DNA of 64,000 nucleotides, taken from Granulicella arctica. Lineage in GTDB: Bacteria > Acidobacteriota > Terriglobia > Terriglobales > Acidobacteriaceae. Under the pieces are notes generated by a model. It did no database searches and had not been told where the DNA came from. It was given only the letters and a program-made list of their open reading frames with translations. Of the stretch, positions 1 through 8,191 are shown piece after piece. Position numbers and translations under genes: made by a program. Location of the stretch: assembly GCF_025685605.1 (NCBI RefSeq), contig NZ_JAGTUT010000003.1, forward strand, positions 62,001 through 126,000. Reading direction: 5' to 3'. Every line of letters starts with the position of its first letter. Position 1 is the stretch's first letter.

Positions 1-741
1 TTGGCACCGGATGTCTTTGGGATCACGTTCAAGCGGCTTAGCCGAAAACCATGGGAACTACCCTATGTGTCGGTTATCGATTGTCGCTTGGATAAGAAAT
101 ATCGCTCTTATTACACCAAGTGGCACGAGCTTGGACATCTGTTAATTTTGACCGATCAGATGCGTCTTGCATTTCGGCGAACTCATTTCGGGCTGGACGA
201 AAAAGACCCAGAGGAATCATTGGTTGACGTCATCGCCGGCGCATTCGGATTCCTCCCTGATCTCATCAAGCCTGTTGCCAAAGGCCGGCCTTCTTTTGAA
301 GGGATCGAATCAATTCGCTTGCAACTCTGCCCAGAAGCGAGCCAGCAGGCATCGATCATCGGCATTTCCAGAGCGTGGCCTACGCCTTGCATCTTGTTGC
401 AGGCTCAGTTGGGCTTGAAGCGTGGGGAGCGCAAAGACATCGCCCAAGGTGATCTTGGTTTTCACGACAGGCCAATCGAAGTTCTGCGGGCTACTCAGGT
501 GAGCCCAAACGATGCGGCTCGCGCTTCCAGCCTTGTTATCTTCCCCAACATGCGCGTTCCAGATCGATCGATCATTCATAAGGTTTTCACCGGCAGCGCC
601 ATGGATGGGCAGGCAGTAGAAGACCTCGCATGGTGGGAATCGAGTGACGGAAGTCGATTGCCGAGCGCCAAGGTTCTCGTTGAGACCCGCTCCAGCAGGG
701 ATGGGGTTCGTGCGATCATCACACCCCAAACGCAAACTTAG
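1..741 (+). CDS. ImmA/IrrE-type zinc metallopeptidase-like protein, 5' end cut by window
   Basis: The reading frame is open from the first base, so the true start probably lies outside the window. About residue 42 there is an H-E-L-G-H zinc motif (WHELGHLL), followed some 28 residues later by a Glu-rich segment (DPEESLVDVIAGAFGFLP) that could supply the third zinc ligand, as in the ImmA/IrrE (DUF955) family. Members of that family usually cleave or relieve repressors of mobile elements. The C-terminal 130 residues show no domain I recognise. The N-terminal helix-turn-helix often fused to this family is not visible and may be upstream. The family call is fairly secure; the specific role is not known. 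Confidence 0.7.
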   Translation: MAPDVFGITFKRLSRKPWELPYVSVIDCRLDKKYRSYYTKWHELGHLLILTDQMRLAFRRTHFGLDEKDPEESLVDVIAGAFGFLPDLIKPVAKGRPSFEGIESIRLQLCPEASQQASIIGISRAWPTPCILLQAQLGLKRGERKDIAQGDLGFHDRPIEVLRATQVSPNDAARASSLVIFPNMRVPDRSIIHKVFTGSAMDGQAVEDLAWWESSDGSRLPSAKVLVETRSSRDGVRAIITPQTQT

Positions 742-1051
742 AAGGTGCGGTCGGCCTTTAGGTCATAACGGGCGCGAAGATCAAACTTCCCAGTATCGAC
801 AGAGGTGTGACTGCTCTGGTAGGACAGTAGGCCAAGGAACACGTTGATCAGTTCGAGCGGCCCCCTTTGGATCTATCCTCAAAAGCCCTTCTGTCACGCC
901 ATAGGCCTTAGAGGCTACCGAGAAATTAGCAACGACGAACGCTCTTGTCGTCAGTTGGCGCATAATCACCAATGCACTCACCGAACGAGCTCGATGCCAT
1001 TCTGTCTGAGACTGAAACGCAGTGGCCATGAGTGTGCTTCTCTGGACTGCG
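742..1051. other. Gap without a supported gene; possible coding remnant on minus strand
   Basis: No intact gene is seen between the metallopeptidase and the convergent SRAP gene. On the minus strand, from about 873 down to 748, a frame of some 40 codons reads like protein (it includes LLSYQSSHTSVDTGKFDLR) and ends in a stop, but it has no start codon and a stop just upstream. It may be the tail of a deleted gene. I cannot assign it to a family. Confidence 0.3.
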
Positions 1052-1756
1052 CTAAAAGAGCATCAACGCGGGCGGTGGTGCTTCCGGGAGTGGATCTAAG
1101 AGATGAGGTCCGTTCCCAATCAACTTCGCTATCTTCCACGCCTTCATTCCTTCGGCGGGATAGGTTCGCACAAGATCGATTGGCAGCTGCGAGGGTTCCA
1201 CGTCCGCAAGCCAACGGTCATAGTCGCTGGGCTCAATCACCAGGGGTGTCCGGTCATGGAAGGCTTCCATGGTCCCGTTTGGATCACACGTGATCATGGC
1301 GAAGCTCTCGATGATGTGCCCTCTATCGTGGTCTTTCCATCGATCCCAGACCCCGCCAAAGGAAAATAGTCGGTCATCCTTCAGAGCGACCGCATAAGGC
1401 TGCTTCCTCTTTTTATCGATCTGCTCCCACTCGTAAAAGAATTCACCGGGGATCAGACAATGACGCCGTTGAAACGGCTCACGCCATGCACTGCTGGTCA
1501 GAAGATTGTCTGCCCTGGCATTGATGCTCTCAAACGGAGGCTTCGGGGTCTTCGACCAGAAGGGTACGAGCCGCCACTTTAGGAACGCGAGTTCCCGTTC
1601 GCCGGAATCTTTGCTCAGCCGGATCACCGGCTGCACGGAGTCGGGAGTGATGTTCCAGTCTGGCGCTGCCTCGAGCGGCACGTCTCTCAGGTCGCCCAGA
1701 CGGTAATGCTCCGCAATGTATTGCTTGTCGGACCGGCGTCCGTAGCGTCCACACAT
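1052..1756 (-). CDS. SOS response-associated peptidase (SRAP/YedK/HMCES family)
   Basis: The protein starts M-C-G-R-Y-G-R-R. Cys2 is the catalytic residue that becomes the N-terminus and forms a thiazolidine crosslink to abasic sites in single-stranded DNA. Other family signatures are WGL-like 'FLKWRLVPFWS' near residue 80, 'INARADNL' near 100, 'RHCLIPGEFFYEWE' near 120, and 'MITCDPNGTMEAFHDRTPLVI' near 165, which carries the conserved His. Its 234 residues match the usual family length. It is the last gene of a short minus-strand run with two small genes upstream. SRAP genes are common on plasmids and phages that pass through single-stranded DNA, which fits the SSB and ArdC-like genes nearby. 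Confidence 0.93.
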   Translation of the reverse strand: MCGRYGRRSDKQYIAEHYRLGDLRDVPLEAAPDWNITPDSVQPVIRLSKDSGERELAFLKWRLVPFWSKTPKPPFESINARADNLLTSSAWREPFQRRHCLIPGEFFYEWEQIDKKRKQPYAVALKDDRLFSFGGVWDRWKDHDRGHIIESFAMITCDPNGTMEAFHDRTPLVIEPSDYDRWLADVEPSQLPIDLVRTYPAEGMKAWKIAKLIGNGPHLLDPLPEAPPPALMLF

Positions 1757-1811
1757 GCAGACATCTTAGCGCGCAAGAAGGGTTGATGAGGTTCGCAGAG
1801 CCCTCCACGGA

Positions 1812-2072
1812 CTACCTTCCCGGCTTCGGACGTTCGAGCAAAGCGAGTTGAGGGTGCGAGAGTTCCAGATAGAGGCCTCCCCTGCCCATGCGGATAGCCT
1901 GTTCCAGAGCCTGCTTATCGGCCAGGCTCTTGAGAGCTCCACCACGTTGAGCCATCGCTTCGATCTTGTCTTCCGATTGAAATAGGAGGGTTCTCGGGAG
2001 GGTCTTCTCTCCGTCCACAAAGCTAACCCGCCAACCGGCCATCCATTCAAAACGCATGTAGATCCGCGGCAT
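1812..2072 (-). CDS. Small protein of unknown function (86 aa)
   Basis: I do not recognise this family. The 86-residue protein is basic and has one compact mixed alpha/beta-looking domain (MPRIYMRFEWMAGWRVSFVD at the start). It is translated just 3 bases after the stop of the upstream 93-residue gene and lies 55 bases before the SRAP gene, all on the minus strand, so the three are probably co-transcribed. The tight spacing is the main evidence that it is real. A link to DNA repair through the SRAP neighbour is only inference. Confidence 0.55.
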   Translation of the reverse strand: MPRIYMRFEWMAGWRVSFVDGEKTLPRTLLFQSEDKIEAMAQRGGALKSLADKQALEQAIRMGRGGLYLELSHPQLALLERPKPGR

Positions 2073-2075
2073 ACG

Positions 2076-2357
2076 CTACTCCTCGACATCTTCGTCGGCC
2101 AGACCACGTTTCTTGACCAACTCTCGAGGAACTCTTCGAAAGACGCAGTTGTACAGCTCATACGCAAGATCGACCGATTCGTTGATGGCCGCACCCGTAG
2201 GAATCACGCGCACATTGACCTGCTTCTCCCGTGCCAGACGCATCCCCGCAATCAGGCAGGCTCCGAAGTAGATCAGCGAGCGATTGGGTCGAGGAAGATG
2301 AGCGTCAGGATCGAACACGTCTTCAGTGTAGCGAACAAAAGGCGAAATACAATCCAC
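2076..2357 (-). CDS. Small protein of unknown function (93 aa)
   Basis: The 93-residue product has no family I recognise. It has an acidic tail (GLADEDVEE), a hydrophobic middle helix (SLIYFGACLIAGMRLA) and no signal peptide. It is the first gene of the minus-strand run that continues with the 86-residue gene 3 bases downstream and then SRAP. Its start lies head-to-head with the long leader of the ArdC-like gene, so promoters for both directions should lie in about 2330-2500. Confidence 0.5.
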   Translation of the reverse strand: MDCISPFVRYTEDVFDPDAHLPRPNRSLIYFGACLIAGMRLAREKQVNVRVIPTGAAINESVDLAYELYNCVFRRVPRELVKKRGLADEDVEE

Positions 2358-2783
2358 AGAGTTCTAACAAGTAGCTTGAGGTCCTTCCTTTTACCTTCTG
2401 AGAGTTCGCAAATACAGTTTGTGGGGGAGGCCCTCCCCCTGCCTCCAGCCGGCACGAGCGGCCGTCTTCCGGCACCCCCACCAGCGGGCCGTTCCCGCCC
2501 GCAACGCCCTCCCTTAAAACCAACCGCAACGACGAAGAGCAATTCCTGCGCTTGCGCGCAAAACGAGGTCACCAGACCTGCTGAGGGACTCCGTCCCTGG
2601 CGCGCGCAAGCTGATGGAAAACGCTCCGTGCAGCTCCAGGTATTCGCTTCCTCCGGCCTTCGGCTGGCCTTGCAGGCCACGTTTCCCACAACTTGCACTT
2701 GCCGCCCCTGCTGGCGTGGGCCAGGGCCAAGGCGTGTTTGTGAGCAAACACAGCACAGCCATTCCAAGCGGAGGAACACCCCA
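2358..2783 (+). promoter_or_regulatory. Long GC-rich structured leader upstream of the ArdC-like gene
   Basis: This 426-base stretch is open in one frame, but the translation is low-complexity and unlike the family, so I treat it as non-coding. It contains a perfect hairpin AGGGAC-TCC-GTCCCT at 2584-2598 and other short inverted GC pairs, such as the ccggccttcggctgg stretch near 2656. A clear ribosome site (GGAGG, 2770-2774) precedes the chosen start at 2784. The same kind of hairpin-rich leader precedes the primase-like and SSB genes. Confidence 0.5.
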
Positions 2784-3707
2784 ATGAGCAGCATCGCCAT
2801 CACGAACGAAACCAGCAACCAGAACAACGTCACTTCCCTTCCCTCGACCCCCAAGCCACAGACCTCGAAAGAAGTCATCGCGGCAAACGTTCAACTTCTC
2901 ATCGAGCAGTTGGAAGCAGGACACAGCGAAGGCCTCACCGCTTACCTCACGGCGATGGGCAGATTCCATAACTACTCGTTCGGCAACATCCTCGAGATCG
3001 CACGGCAGAACCCAGACGCAACCCGCGTCGCAGGGCTTTACGCATGGAACCAGCTTGGACGCAAAGTCAGCAAAGGGCAGAAGGGCATCCGCATTCTTGC
3101 ACCGATGATCGGCAGCAAACGCAAGAAAGACAAGGACATTACGAAGCAGAACACCCCTGTACTCGTCGGCTTCCGCGCAGTCTATGTCTTCGATGTATCG
3201 CAGACCGAAGGCGCAGAGCTTCCGCAGTTCACCGAGCGCACCACCGGAGACGTAGGCGCGTACCGCGAACGCCTGATCGACTTCACCATTGCCCAGGGCA
3301 TCGAGCTTGAGTTCAAGGATTCTATCGCTCCCGCATTGGGCATGAGCTACGGCGGCAGGATTGCGATCCTTCCCGGACAGGCACCCGCCGAAGAGTTCAG
3401 CACCCTTGTGCACGAACTCGCGCACGAGATGTTGCATAAGGCGGAACGCCGCACTGCAACCACCAAAACCGTACGCGAGACAGAAGCCGAGGCCATCGCC
3501 TTCGTTGTCTCGCAGACCATCGGCCTCGACGCAGGACGGGCATCCGCCGACTACATCCACCTGTACCACGGCAACGCCGCACTCCTGACTGAAAGCCTTG
3601 AAGTCATCCAGCGCACGTCAGCCCTCATCCTCTCTGCGATCGAGCCGCCCGCAGTGAAGGCAGAGGAAGACTCGAACGTTGCAGCAGCAGTCGAGGAGGT
3701 GGCCTAA
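2784..3707 (+). CDS. ArdC-like antirestriction / ssDNA-binding zinc metallopeptidase
   Basis: The 307-residue protein has the two-part layout of plasmid ArdC-like proteins. An N-terminal ssDNA-binding domain (about residues 25-150) includes 'FHNYSFGNILEIARQNPDATRVAGLYAWNQLGRKVSKGQKGI', typical of DUF1738. A C-terminal metallopeptidase domain has H-E-L-A-H-E near residue 210, followed by a Glu-rich helix (RETEAEAIAFVVSQTIGL) providing the third ligand. ArdC proteins protect incoming single-stranded plasmid DNA against host restriction. The start was chosen because of GGAGG at 2770 and because the family homology begins there. Its stop overlaps the next start (TAATG), so the two genes are translationally coupled. 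Confidence 0.88.
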   Translation: MSSIAITNETSNQNNVTSLPSTPKPQTSKEVIAANVQLLIEQLEAGHSEGLTAYLTAMGRFHNYSFGNILEIARQNPDATRVAGLYAWNQLGRKVSKGQKGIRILAPMIGSKRKKDKDITKQNTPVLVGFRAVYVFDVSQTEGAELPQFTERTTGDVGAYRERLIDFTIAQGIELEFKDSIAPALGMSYGGRIAILPGQAPAEEFSTLVHELAHEMLHKAERRTATTKTVRETEAEAIAFVVSQTIGLDAGRASADYIHLYHGNAALLTESLEVIQRTSALILSAIEPPAVKAEEDSNVAAAVEEVA

Positions 3708-4114
3708 TGCAGATCATTCTTCGCATTCTCGAAAAGGCTGGGGGCTGGACCCCCAGCCTCTACCTCAAGATCGAGCACGACCCGTTCATGGCGCTCGTGA
3801 TCGAAGCCACCGACGAGTCAGGCCCGACCGGATTGCCCTGTATCTCGGTCGCGCACTATGGCGAGCAGAATGGTGACCTGATGCGGGACCCCGAGATGTG
3901 CTTCGAGGTTCATGAGAAGACCCTCGACGCATTCTATTTTCGTAACGATTACCTCGGAATCGAGCAGTGGAGCCGCAGCATCGAACGCGGCCTCCTCTAC
4001 CACCACATCAGCCTGCACCACCAGCACCAGCAGTTTGCGAAGCATTGGGACGAGAACCTGCGCAACCAAGGATTCCTTGAAGCCTTCGAGCGGCAGTTGA
4101 CCCAACGCGCCTAG
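3707..4114 (+). CDS. DUF6908-like plasmid protein
   Basis: The 135-residue protein begins one base inside the ArdC-like stop codon (TAATG), showing coupling. It carries the block 'MALVIEATDESGPTGLPCISVAHYGEQNGDLMRDPEMCFEV', which I recognise as typical of DUF6908 proteins found on PRTRC-type plasmids. There is no membrane segment or signal peptide. The C-terminal third is rich in His and Gln (YHHISLHHQHQQF). The function is unknown. Co-occurrence with ArdC-like and PRTRC genes suggests a plasmid maintenance or transfer role; that is inference. Confidence 0.75.
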   Translation: MQIILRILEKAGGWTPSLYLKIEHDPFMALVIEATDESGPTGLPCISVAHYGEQNGDLMRDPEMCFEVHEKTLDAFYFRNDYLGIEQWSRSIERGLLYHHISLHHQHQQFAKHWDENLRNQGFLEAFERQLTQRA

Positions 4115-4254
4115 ACCCTTTCCGCCCTACGGAGCGGACAGAAGATCGTTCGCTCCCAACCTTCAGCCCCAAGCCACCCTCAAGGAGAGCAAACCATGCA
4201 GAGCGGGAGTCAGCCCATCGGCTCTCGCTTCCTTTTCCTATGAGGAGGAAGACG

Positions 4255-4521
4255 ATGTTCCAGTTCAGCTACAAACTCAAAGTCGCCGAGCGGGTCAAGG
4301 CCAAATGCGAACGGCATCCCCGCTATAACCCCGAACGTGATGGCAGGAACGGCATCAAGGGCGGATGCTCGACCTGCTACTCCCTCTATGACCTGCATCA
4401 GGCACGGCTCATGCTCGACTCTGCCCATCGCGAGTTCCTGCGGAAGGCTATCCCATGGACCCGCAGGGATCAGGCTCAGCGAAAGCCCCTGCCACTCGAC
4501 CCGGAGGACATGCCGATGTAA
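4255..4521 (+). CDS. Small Cys-containing protein of unknown function (88 aa)
   Basis: The start at 4255 is chosen because AGGAGGA (4243-4249) sits at ideal spacing; the ATG at 4240 overlaps that ribosome site. The protein is basic, with 'KCERHPRYNPERDGRNGIKGGCSTCYSLYDLH' in the centre, whose Cys and His residues (C-x2-H and C-x2-C) could bind a metal. I do not recognise a family. It lies in the same strand run as the ArdC-like and primase-like genes. Confidence 0.6.
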   Translation: MFQFSYKLKVAERVKAKCERHPRYNPERDGRNGIKGGCSTCYSLYDLHQARLMLDSAHREFLRKAIPWTRRDQAQRKPLPLDPEDMPM

Positions 4522-4571
4522 CGCAGACACGAGAAGTGAGGAGTCTGGTGACAGGCTCCTTGCTCTCCCAT

Positions 4572-4610
4572 CCGCCCACCTGAGGCGGGCGGCAGGGTCC
4601 GTTCCCTGCC
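4572..4610 (+). terminator. Tandem GC hairpins before the primase-like gene
   Basis: Two adjacent hairpins are visible: CCGCCC (4572-4577) with GGGCGG (4587-4592), and GGCAGGG (4591-4597) with CCCTGCC (4604-4610) around a 6-base loop. They share two bases, so they could form alternatively. No T-run follows, so they may be regulatory or attenuating structures rather than a simple terminator. Confidence 0.45.
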
Positions 4611-4655
4611 CCTGCACCCCTCCATCTCTCAACGACATCTCATAGGATCACGACG

Positions 4656-5509
4656 ATGGACAGGACCGAAGCAACCGTTCGCAACATGCTCTCCGCAATC
4701 GAAGCACCGCTCTACGATGTAGGCGTCTTGAGTGACCGGGGCATGCTCCCCGGTCTCGATGGCATCTCGGCTACCACCGTGCTCGAGAAGCTCTCGCTCC
4801 TCAAATACCGCAACTTCCGCGGCTCTCATATCTATATCCGCCCTTCCGGGGAGCATCGCTACACCGTTCTCGACGATCTCTCCGCGATCTCGCTCGTGAA
4901 ACTGAGCGCTGACGGCTTCACGCCGTGCGCCGTCGTCGAGACCAGTGCCGGCAACTTCCAGGCATGGCTCAAACACCGGGCAGTCTTTCCGAAGCTGATC
5001 GGCACCTTCGCCGCGCAGACGTTAGCATCCCGCTATGACGCCGATCCGAGCGCGGCAGACTGGCGACGCTTCGGCAGACTGCCCGGCTTTACCAACTGCA
5101 AACCTAAATACAAGAGACCTGACGGGCTTTTCCTTTCGTGCAGTTGCGGAGTCACTCCGGCGAGCAGTACCCGATGGCGGAAGCATTTGTGCAGGAAATC
5201 ACGAAGCTCCACGAAGCTCGCGAGCAGGAACGGGAGGCAAGACGCCTGCAGGCTTCTCTTTCTCCCCAAAGGGGACCGAGGTTATCGAATCTGTCGCTGG
5301 AACGCTTCCGCACCTCCAGCAAGTACAACGACCGCCCCGCCGCCGCAGATATCGCCTTCTGTGTTGCCGCTTATGCCAATGGCATGGAAGAGATCCGGAT
5401 CGAACGTGCTCTTGAGGACGACTACCTCTCCCGCCACCCCAGCCCTTCGAAGCGAACTGCCTACATCGGGAGAACCATGACGAAGGCAAGAGACTGGGCA
5501 AGCCGCTAA
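4656..5509 (+). pseudogene. RepB-like DNA primase, interrupted by a one-base frameshift
   Basis: The first frame (4656 to about 5130) gives a RepB-primase-like domain, including 'GSHIYIRPSGEHRYTVLDDL', 'CAVVETSAGNFQAWLKH' and 'DWRRFGRLPGFTNCKPKY'. At 5121-5135 it reads DGLFLSC and leaves the family. If one C is added within TTTTCC (5129-5133), reading passes to the other frame and gives DGLFPFVQLRSHSGEQYPMAEAF, continuing to 5509 with a helical C-terminus (LEDDYLSRHPSPSKRTAYIG). Reconstructed length is about 284 residues. The protein probably primes plasmid DNA synthesis. Either the gene is truly broken or the assembly lost one base; the clean continuation makes a recent event or an error likely. 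Confidence 0.75.
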
Positions 5510-5887
5510 GCCATTCGTTTTTGCACCGCCCTTGTATCTTCCAGCGTGCGATCGTTGAGGCGACTCTTCCCTGCCCTGAGCAGGCTTCTGCGAACTATCG
5601 TCCATGAGGACTAAACCGTTGAACAGGCCGGCTCCTTCCGGTTTGACCTGTCTGTCTGCGTGCAGCGTGCCGCGCTCAAGACACCCACGCCCTTCGGACG
5701 CACGCTCTCCTTCCCGGAACCCGCTGTCGCCCCTCTGCGAGGTGTGGACTCCTCCCCCGAGGCAAACTCGGGTCCCCTTCCACAAATTCCCTTCAGTCGC
5801 CGAGGGAGTGGGTCGCGCGGCACACCCTTCGGGCAAGCGTGTACCGCAGACAGCGGCACAAACCAGAAGAAAACGGAGCCAAACACC
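5510..5887 (+). promoter_or_regulatory. Non-coding leader upstream of ssb
   Basis: This 378-base stretch has no convincing gene. It holds a perfect hairpin CCCGAG-GCAAA-CTCGGG at 5756-5772 and several ccttcgg/ccgagg inverted pieces. It resembles the leader of the ArdC-like gene in composition. It probably contains the ssb promoter. Confidence 0.4.
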
Positions 5888-6259
5888 GTGTTCAACAAAG
5901 TCATCCTCATCGGCCGCCTCGGACAGAACGCAGAAGCCAAAACCGCTCAGAACAACAAAGAGTACGTCGTCCTCAGCGTCGCAACCCAGGAGAGCTGGAA
6001 GAACGACAAGGGCGAAGACGAAACCCGCACCGAATGGCATCGCGTCTATGCCTGGAGCCATCTCTCGAAGTTCGCCAGGACCCTCCAGAAGGGGCAGCTC
6101 ATCACCCTTGAAGGCAAGCTCAAGTATCGCGAGGTCGAGGAAGACGTCGAGGGAGTCACGTTCAATCGCCGGATCGCCGAGATCCATGCCATCAGCATGA
6201 AGCGGCTCTCGAAGATCGAGGACACTGACGATCCTTCGGACGGGGAGGACGACGAGTAG
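5888..6259 (+). CDS. ssb: Single-stranded DNA-binding protein
   Basis: The 123-residue OB-fold protein begins at a GTG (VFNKVILIGRLGQNAEAK), which matches the family N-terminus exactly; upstream in-frame sequence is not family-like. Core motifs are 'EYVVLSVATQESWKND', 'TEWHRVYAWSHLSKFARTLQKGQLITLEGKLKYR' and an acidic tail ending DDPSDGEDDE. The acidic tip lacks the usual DIPF, so docking to host partners may differ. It is short compared with chromosomal SSB (about 170), as usual for plasmid versions. It would protect plasmid single-stranded DNA during replication or transfer. Confidence 0.93.
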   Translation: MFNKVILIGRLGQNAEAKTAQNNKEYVVLSVATQESWKNDKGEDETRTEWHRVYAWSHLSKFARTLQKGQLITLEGKLKYREVEEDVEGVTFNRRIAEIHAISMKRLSKIEDTDDPSDGEDDE

Positions 6260-6367
6260 CCGTCGGCTTGGGTGGAGTCAGTCGGCTCCGCCCTTTTTCT
6301 TGACCCCTGAGGTCCTCTCCCTTGCAAGGGGGAGGACAAAGCCGCTATGTAGTGGGATACTGGCGAT

Positions 6368-7136
6368 ATGGCAGACCCATGTACGATCTGCGGTGACTCA
6401 GGCATGCAGGCCTTCGAAAACCCGGACGGCGTCCGATTCATGCGGGATTGCAGCTGTCGTCTTCAACGACGTGTAGACCGTCTCGTCGCGGGAGCCAGGA
6501 TCCCACGCCGATATGAGCATTGCACGCTTGAAAATTATGAGAGCGGCTTCCACGGAGCGACGAAAACCATCGCCGCCGCTCTCCGTCGCGCGACCGACTT
6601 CGTCGAGAGATATCCGGTCGACACCGGCGGCCTCGGGCTGCTTCTGACAGGTTCGATTGGGCGTCGGCAAGACACATCTCGCAACGGGCATTCTGCGAAA
6701 GCTTGTCACGGAACGCGGAGCGACAGGGCTCTTCTGCGACTATCGCGAACTCTTGAAGCAGGTTCAAAACAGTTACAACAAGCAGGTCCAGGCCACCGAG
6801 CTTGCGATCCTTGAGCCGATCTTTCAGGCCGAAGTGCTGGTCCTGGACGAACTGGGAGCAGCAAAACCAAGCGAATGGGTCTGGGACACCGTAGGCCTGA
6901 TTCTTAACACTCGCTATAACGACCGCCGAACGACCATCATCACGACAAACTACGCAAACGTAGGACCATTGGGCAGCAGCCTGGAGGTTACGCCGATTCG
7001 TGGCGCTCTCCGGGAGGAGACACTTGGCGATCGCATTGGCGAACGGATGAGAAGTCGCCTGCAGGAGATGTGCGTCCAGGTCGAGATACAAGGCAAAGAC
7101 TTTCGTCAAAGCGTCGCAATGGCATGGTTCACTTAG
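6368..7136 (+). pseudogene. DnaC/IstB-like AAA+ helicase-loader-type ATPase, one-base frameshift in Walker A
   Basis: The first frame starts with a Cys cluster (ADPCTICGDSGMQAF...RDCSC), as in DnaC-like loaders, and runs to 'LGLLLTGSIG'. The second frame continues exactly from there with 'GVGKTHLATGILRKL', then 'VLVLDELGAAKPSEWVWDTV' (Walker B) and 'TTIITTNY' (sensor 1). Removing one G from the GGG at 6659-6661 restores GSIGVGKT and a single protein of about 255 residues. As written, the ATPase is split inside its Walker A. It would load a replicative helicase or serve plasmid replication. A G-run indel also fits a sequencing error. Confidence 0.8.
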
Positions 7137-7460
7137 TTTCACAAGCTTGGCGCAAGTTCCCTTAGGTATGCGTACCGATGCACTGATCGCGATCTGCTTG
7201 GTCGACATCAGCGCTAAAGGCTCGCTAACACCTCAATCTGCTCCCGACTTAAAGTAGGCGGAACGCCTTTTGCAAGAGTACATCCCTAGCACATAAACCA
7301 CCTTGATTTCTTCCCCGGCCGGCAGCGTATCTGCTAAACAGCTAGCGATACCGGCACATCCTTTGATCGACCGTTGTCGTATTCTTAGAGAAGCATGTCG
7401 GTCTCCAGAATGCTCCAAAAGTGCACGCCGAGGTTTAGCAACCTGAAATTAGAGGACTGA
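7137..7460. other. Intergenic stretch, no gene recognised
   Basis: About 320 bases with no convincing coding frame on either strand. It separates the replication-type genes from the SLATT and c-di-GMP block and should hold the promoter of the SLATT gene. I see no clear terminator. Confidence 0.4.
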
Positions 7461-8000
7461 GTGTCAGAAAAGCCTGTTCTGAGAACCGTTGAATTGCTCG
7501 AAAGTTGGCAACGAAAGTCGCGAATCAGCCAACGAGCGCACTACTTCGTGGCAAGACGCTTAGTTCGACGAAATTGCCTCATCGGTGTTCCAGCAGTGAT
7601 TCTCTCGGGAGCTCTTGGCTCTGGCCTGCTGGTCACGACGCAGACCTCTTTGAGTGTTCACTGGCGCATCGGGGCTGGGATTGCTGGAGTTGCCGCGGCG
7701 GTACTAACCGCGATCCAAATGTCGGCGAATCTCTTTGGGGCCGCCGAGCGGCATAGAAGCACGGGTGCCCACTTCGACTCGCTTTCGAGAGAGATCGAAC
7801 AATCTCTGGCAGTCTGTCCGCTCTCCGAAGAAATTCCCTTACAAACTGTTGAGTTGATCCGCAAAGAGCTTGATTCTTTGTCTGAGAGGGCGCCCGCGCT
7901 TGCACCTGAACTTCTCGAGGAACGCCGATCTTCGTCTGTGTCTGAGGTGAATCGTACCAGACGCTATGAGGATTCTCCGTTCAACACGACCTCATCCTGA
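7461..8000 (+). CDS. SLATT-like two-transmembrane protein
   Basis: The 179-residue protein starts at GTG 7461, with AGAGGA at 7451-7456. It has an N-terminal amphipathic region (LLESWQRKSRISQRAHYFVARRLVRRN), two transmembrane helices (about residues 38-58 and 65-88), then a helical cytoplasmic part beginning 'NLFGAAERHRSTGAHFDSLSREIEQSL'. This order and the W-x-K-s-R-x-A-Q-x-A-H-Y pattern match SLATT domains, predicted pore-forming effectors associated with nucleotide-second-messenger (SMODS) defence systems. No SMODS cyclase is adjacent; the next two genes on the same strand are c-di-GMP enzymes. It could instead be a stand-alone membrane protein. Confidence 0.65.
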   Translation: MSEKPVLRTVELLESWQRKSRISQRAHYFVARRLVRRNCLIGVPAVILSGALGSGLLVTTQTSLSVHWRIGAGIAGVAAAVLTAIQMSANLFGAAERHRSTGAHFDSLSREIEQSLAVCPLSEEIPLQTVELIRKELDSLSERAPALAPELLEERRSSSVSEVNRTRRYEDSPFNTTSS

Positions 8001-8191
8001 TCCATTCGCCCTTGTTCGTAACAGCCTATTTGAATCCGCAATGTACGGCGCGCCGTAGTTTAGATAACGCGTTTCGAGTGCCGACTCGCATCTTAACGTG
8101 AAGAAGTAACGACGAAAGTTGCTTGATGCTTAGTTATTGACCATTCCAAGGTAAGCCGGGTATTCATCTCGGGCCAATCCAAGATCAGCCG

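Noticed and set aside
2298-2783. In-frame extension of the ArdC-like protein by 162 residues
   Set aside because: The extension is Pro/Arg-rich, lacks family similarity and contains hairpins; a strong ribosome site supports the start at 2784.
2514-3569. 351-codon minus-strand frame opposite the ArdC-like gene
   Set aside because: It is antisense to an unmistakable gene and has no family features.
5604-6200. 198-codon frame overlapping ssb
   Set aside because: It is the +1 shadow of the clear SSB frame and has low-complexity Ser/Pro/Arg content.
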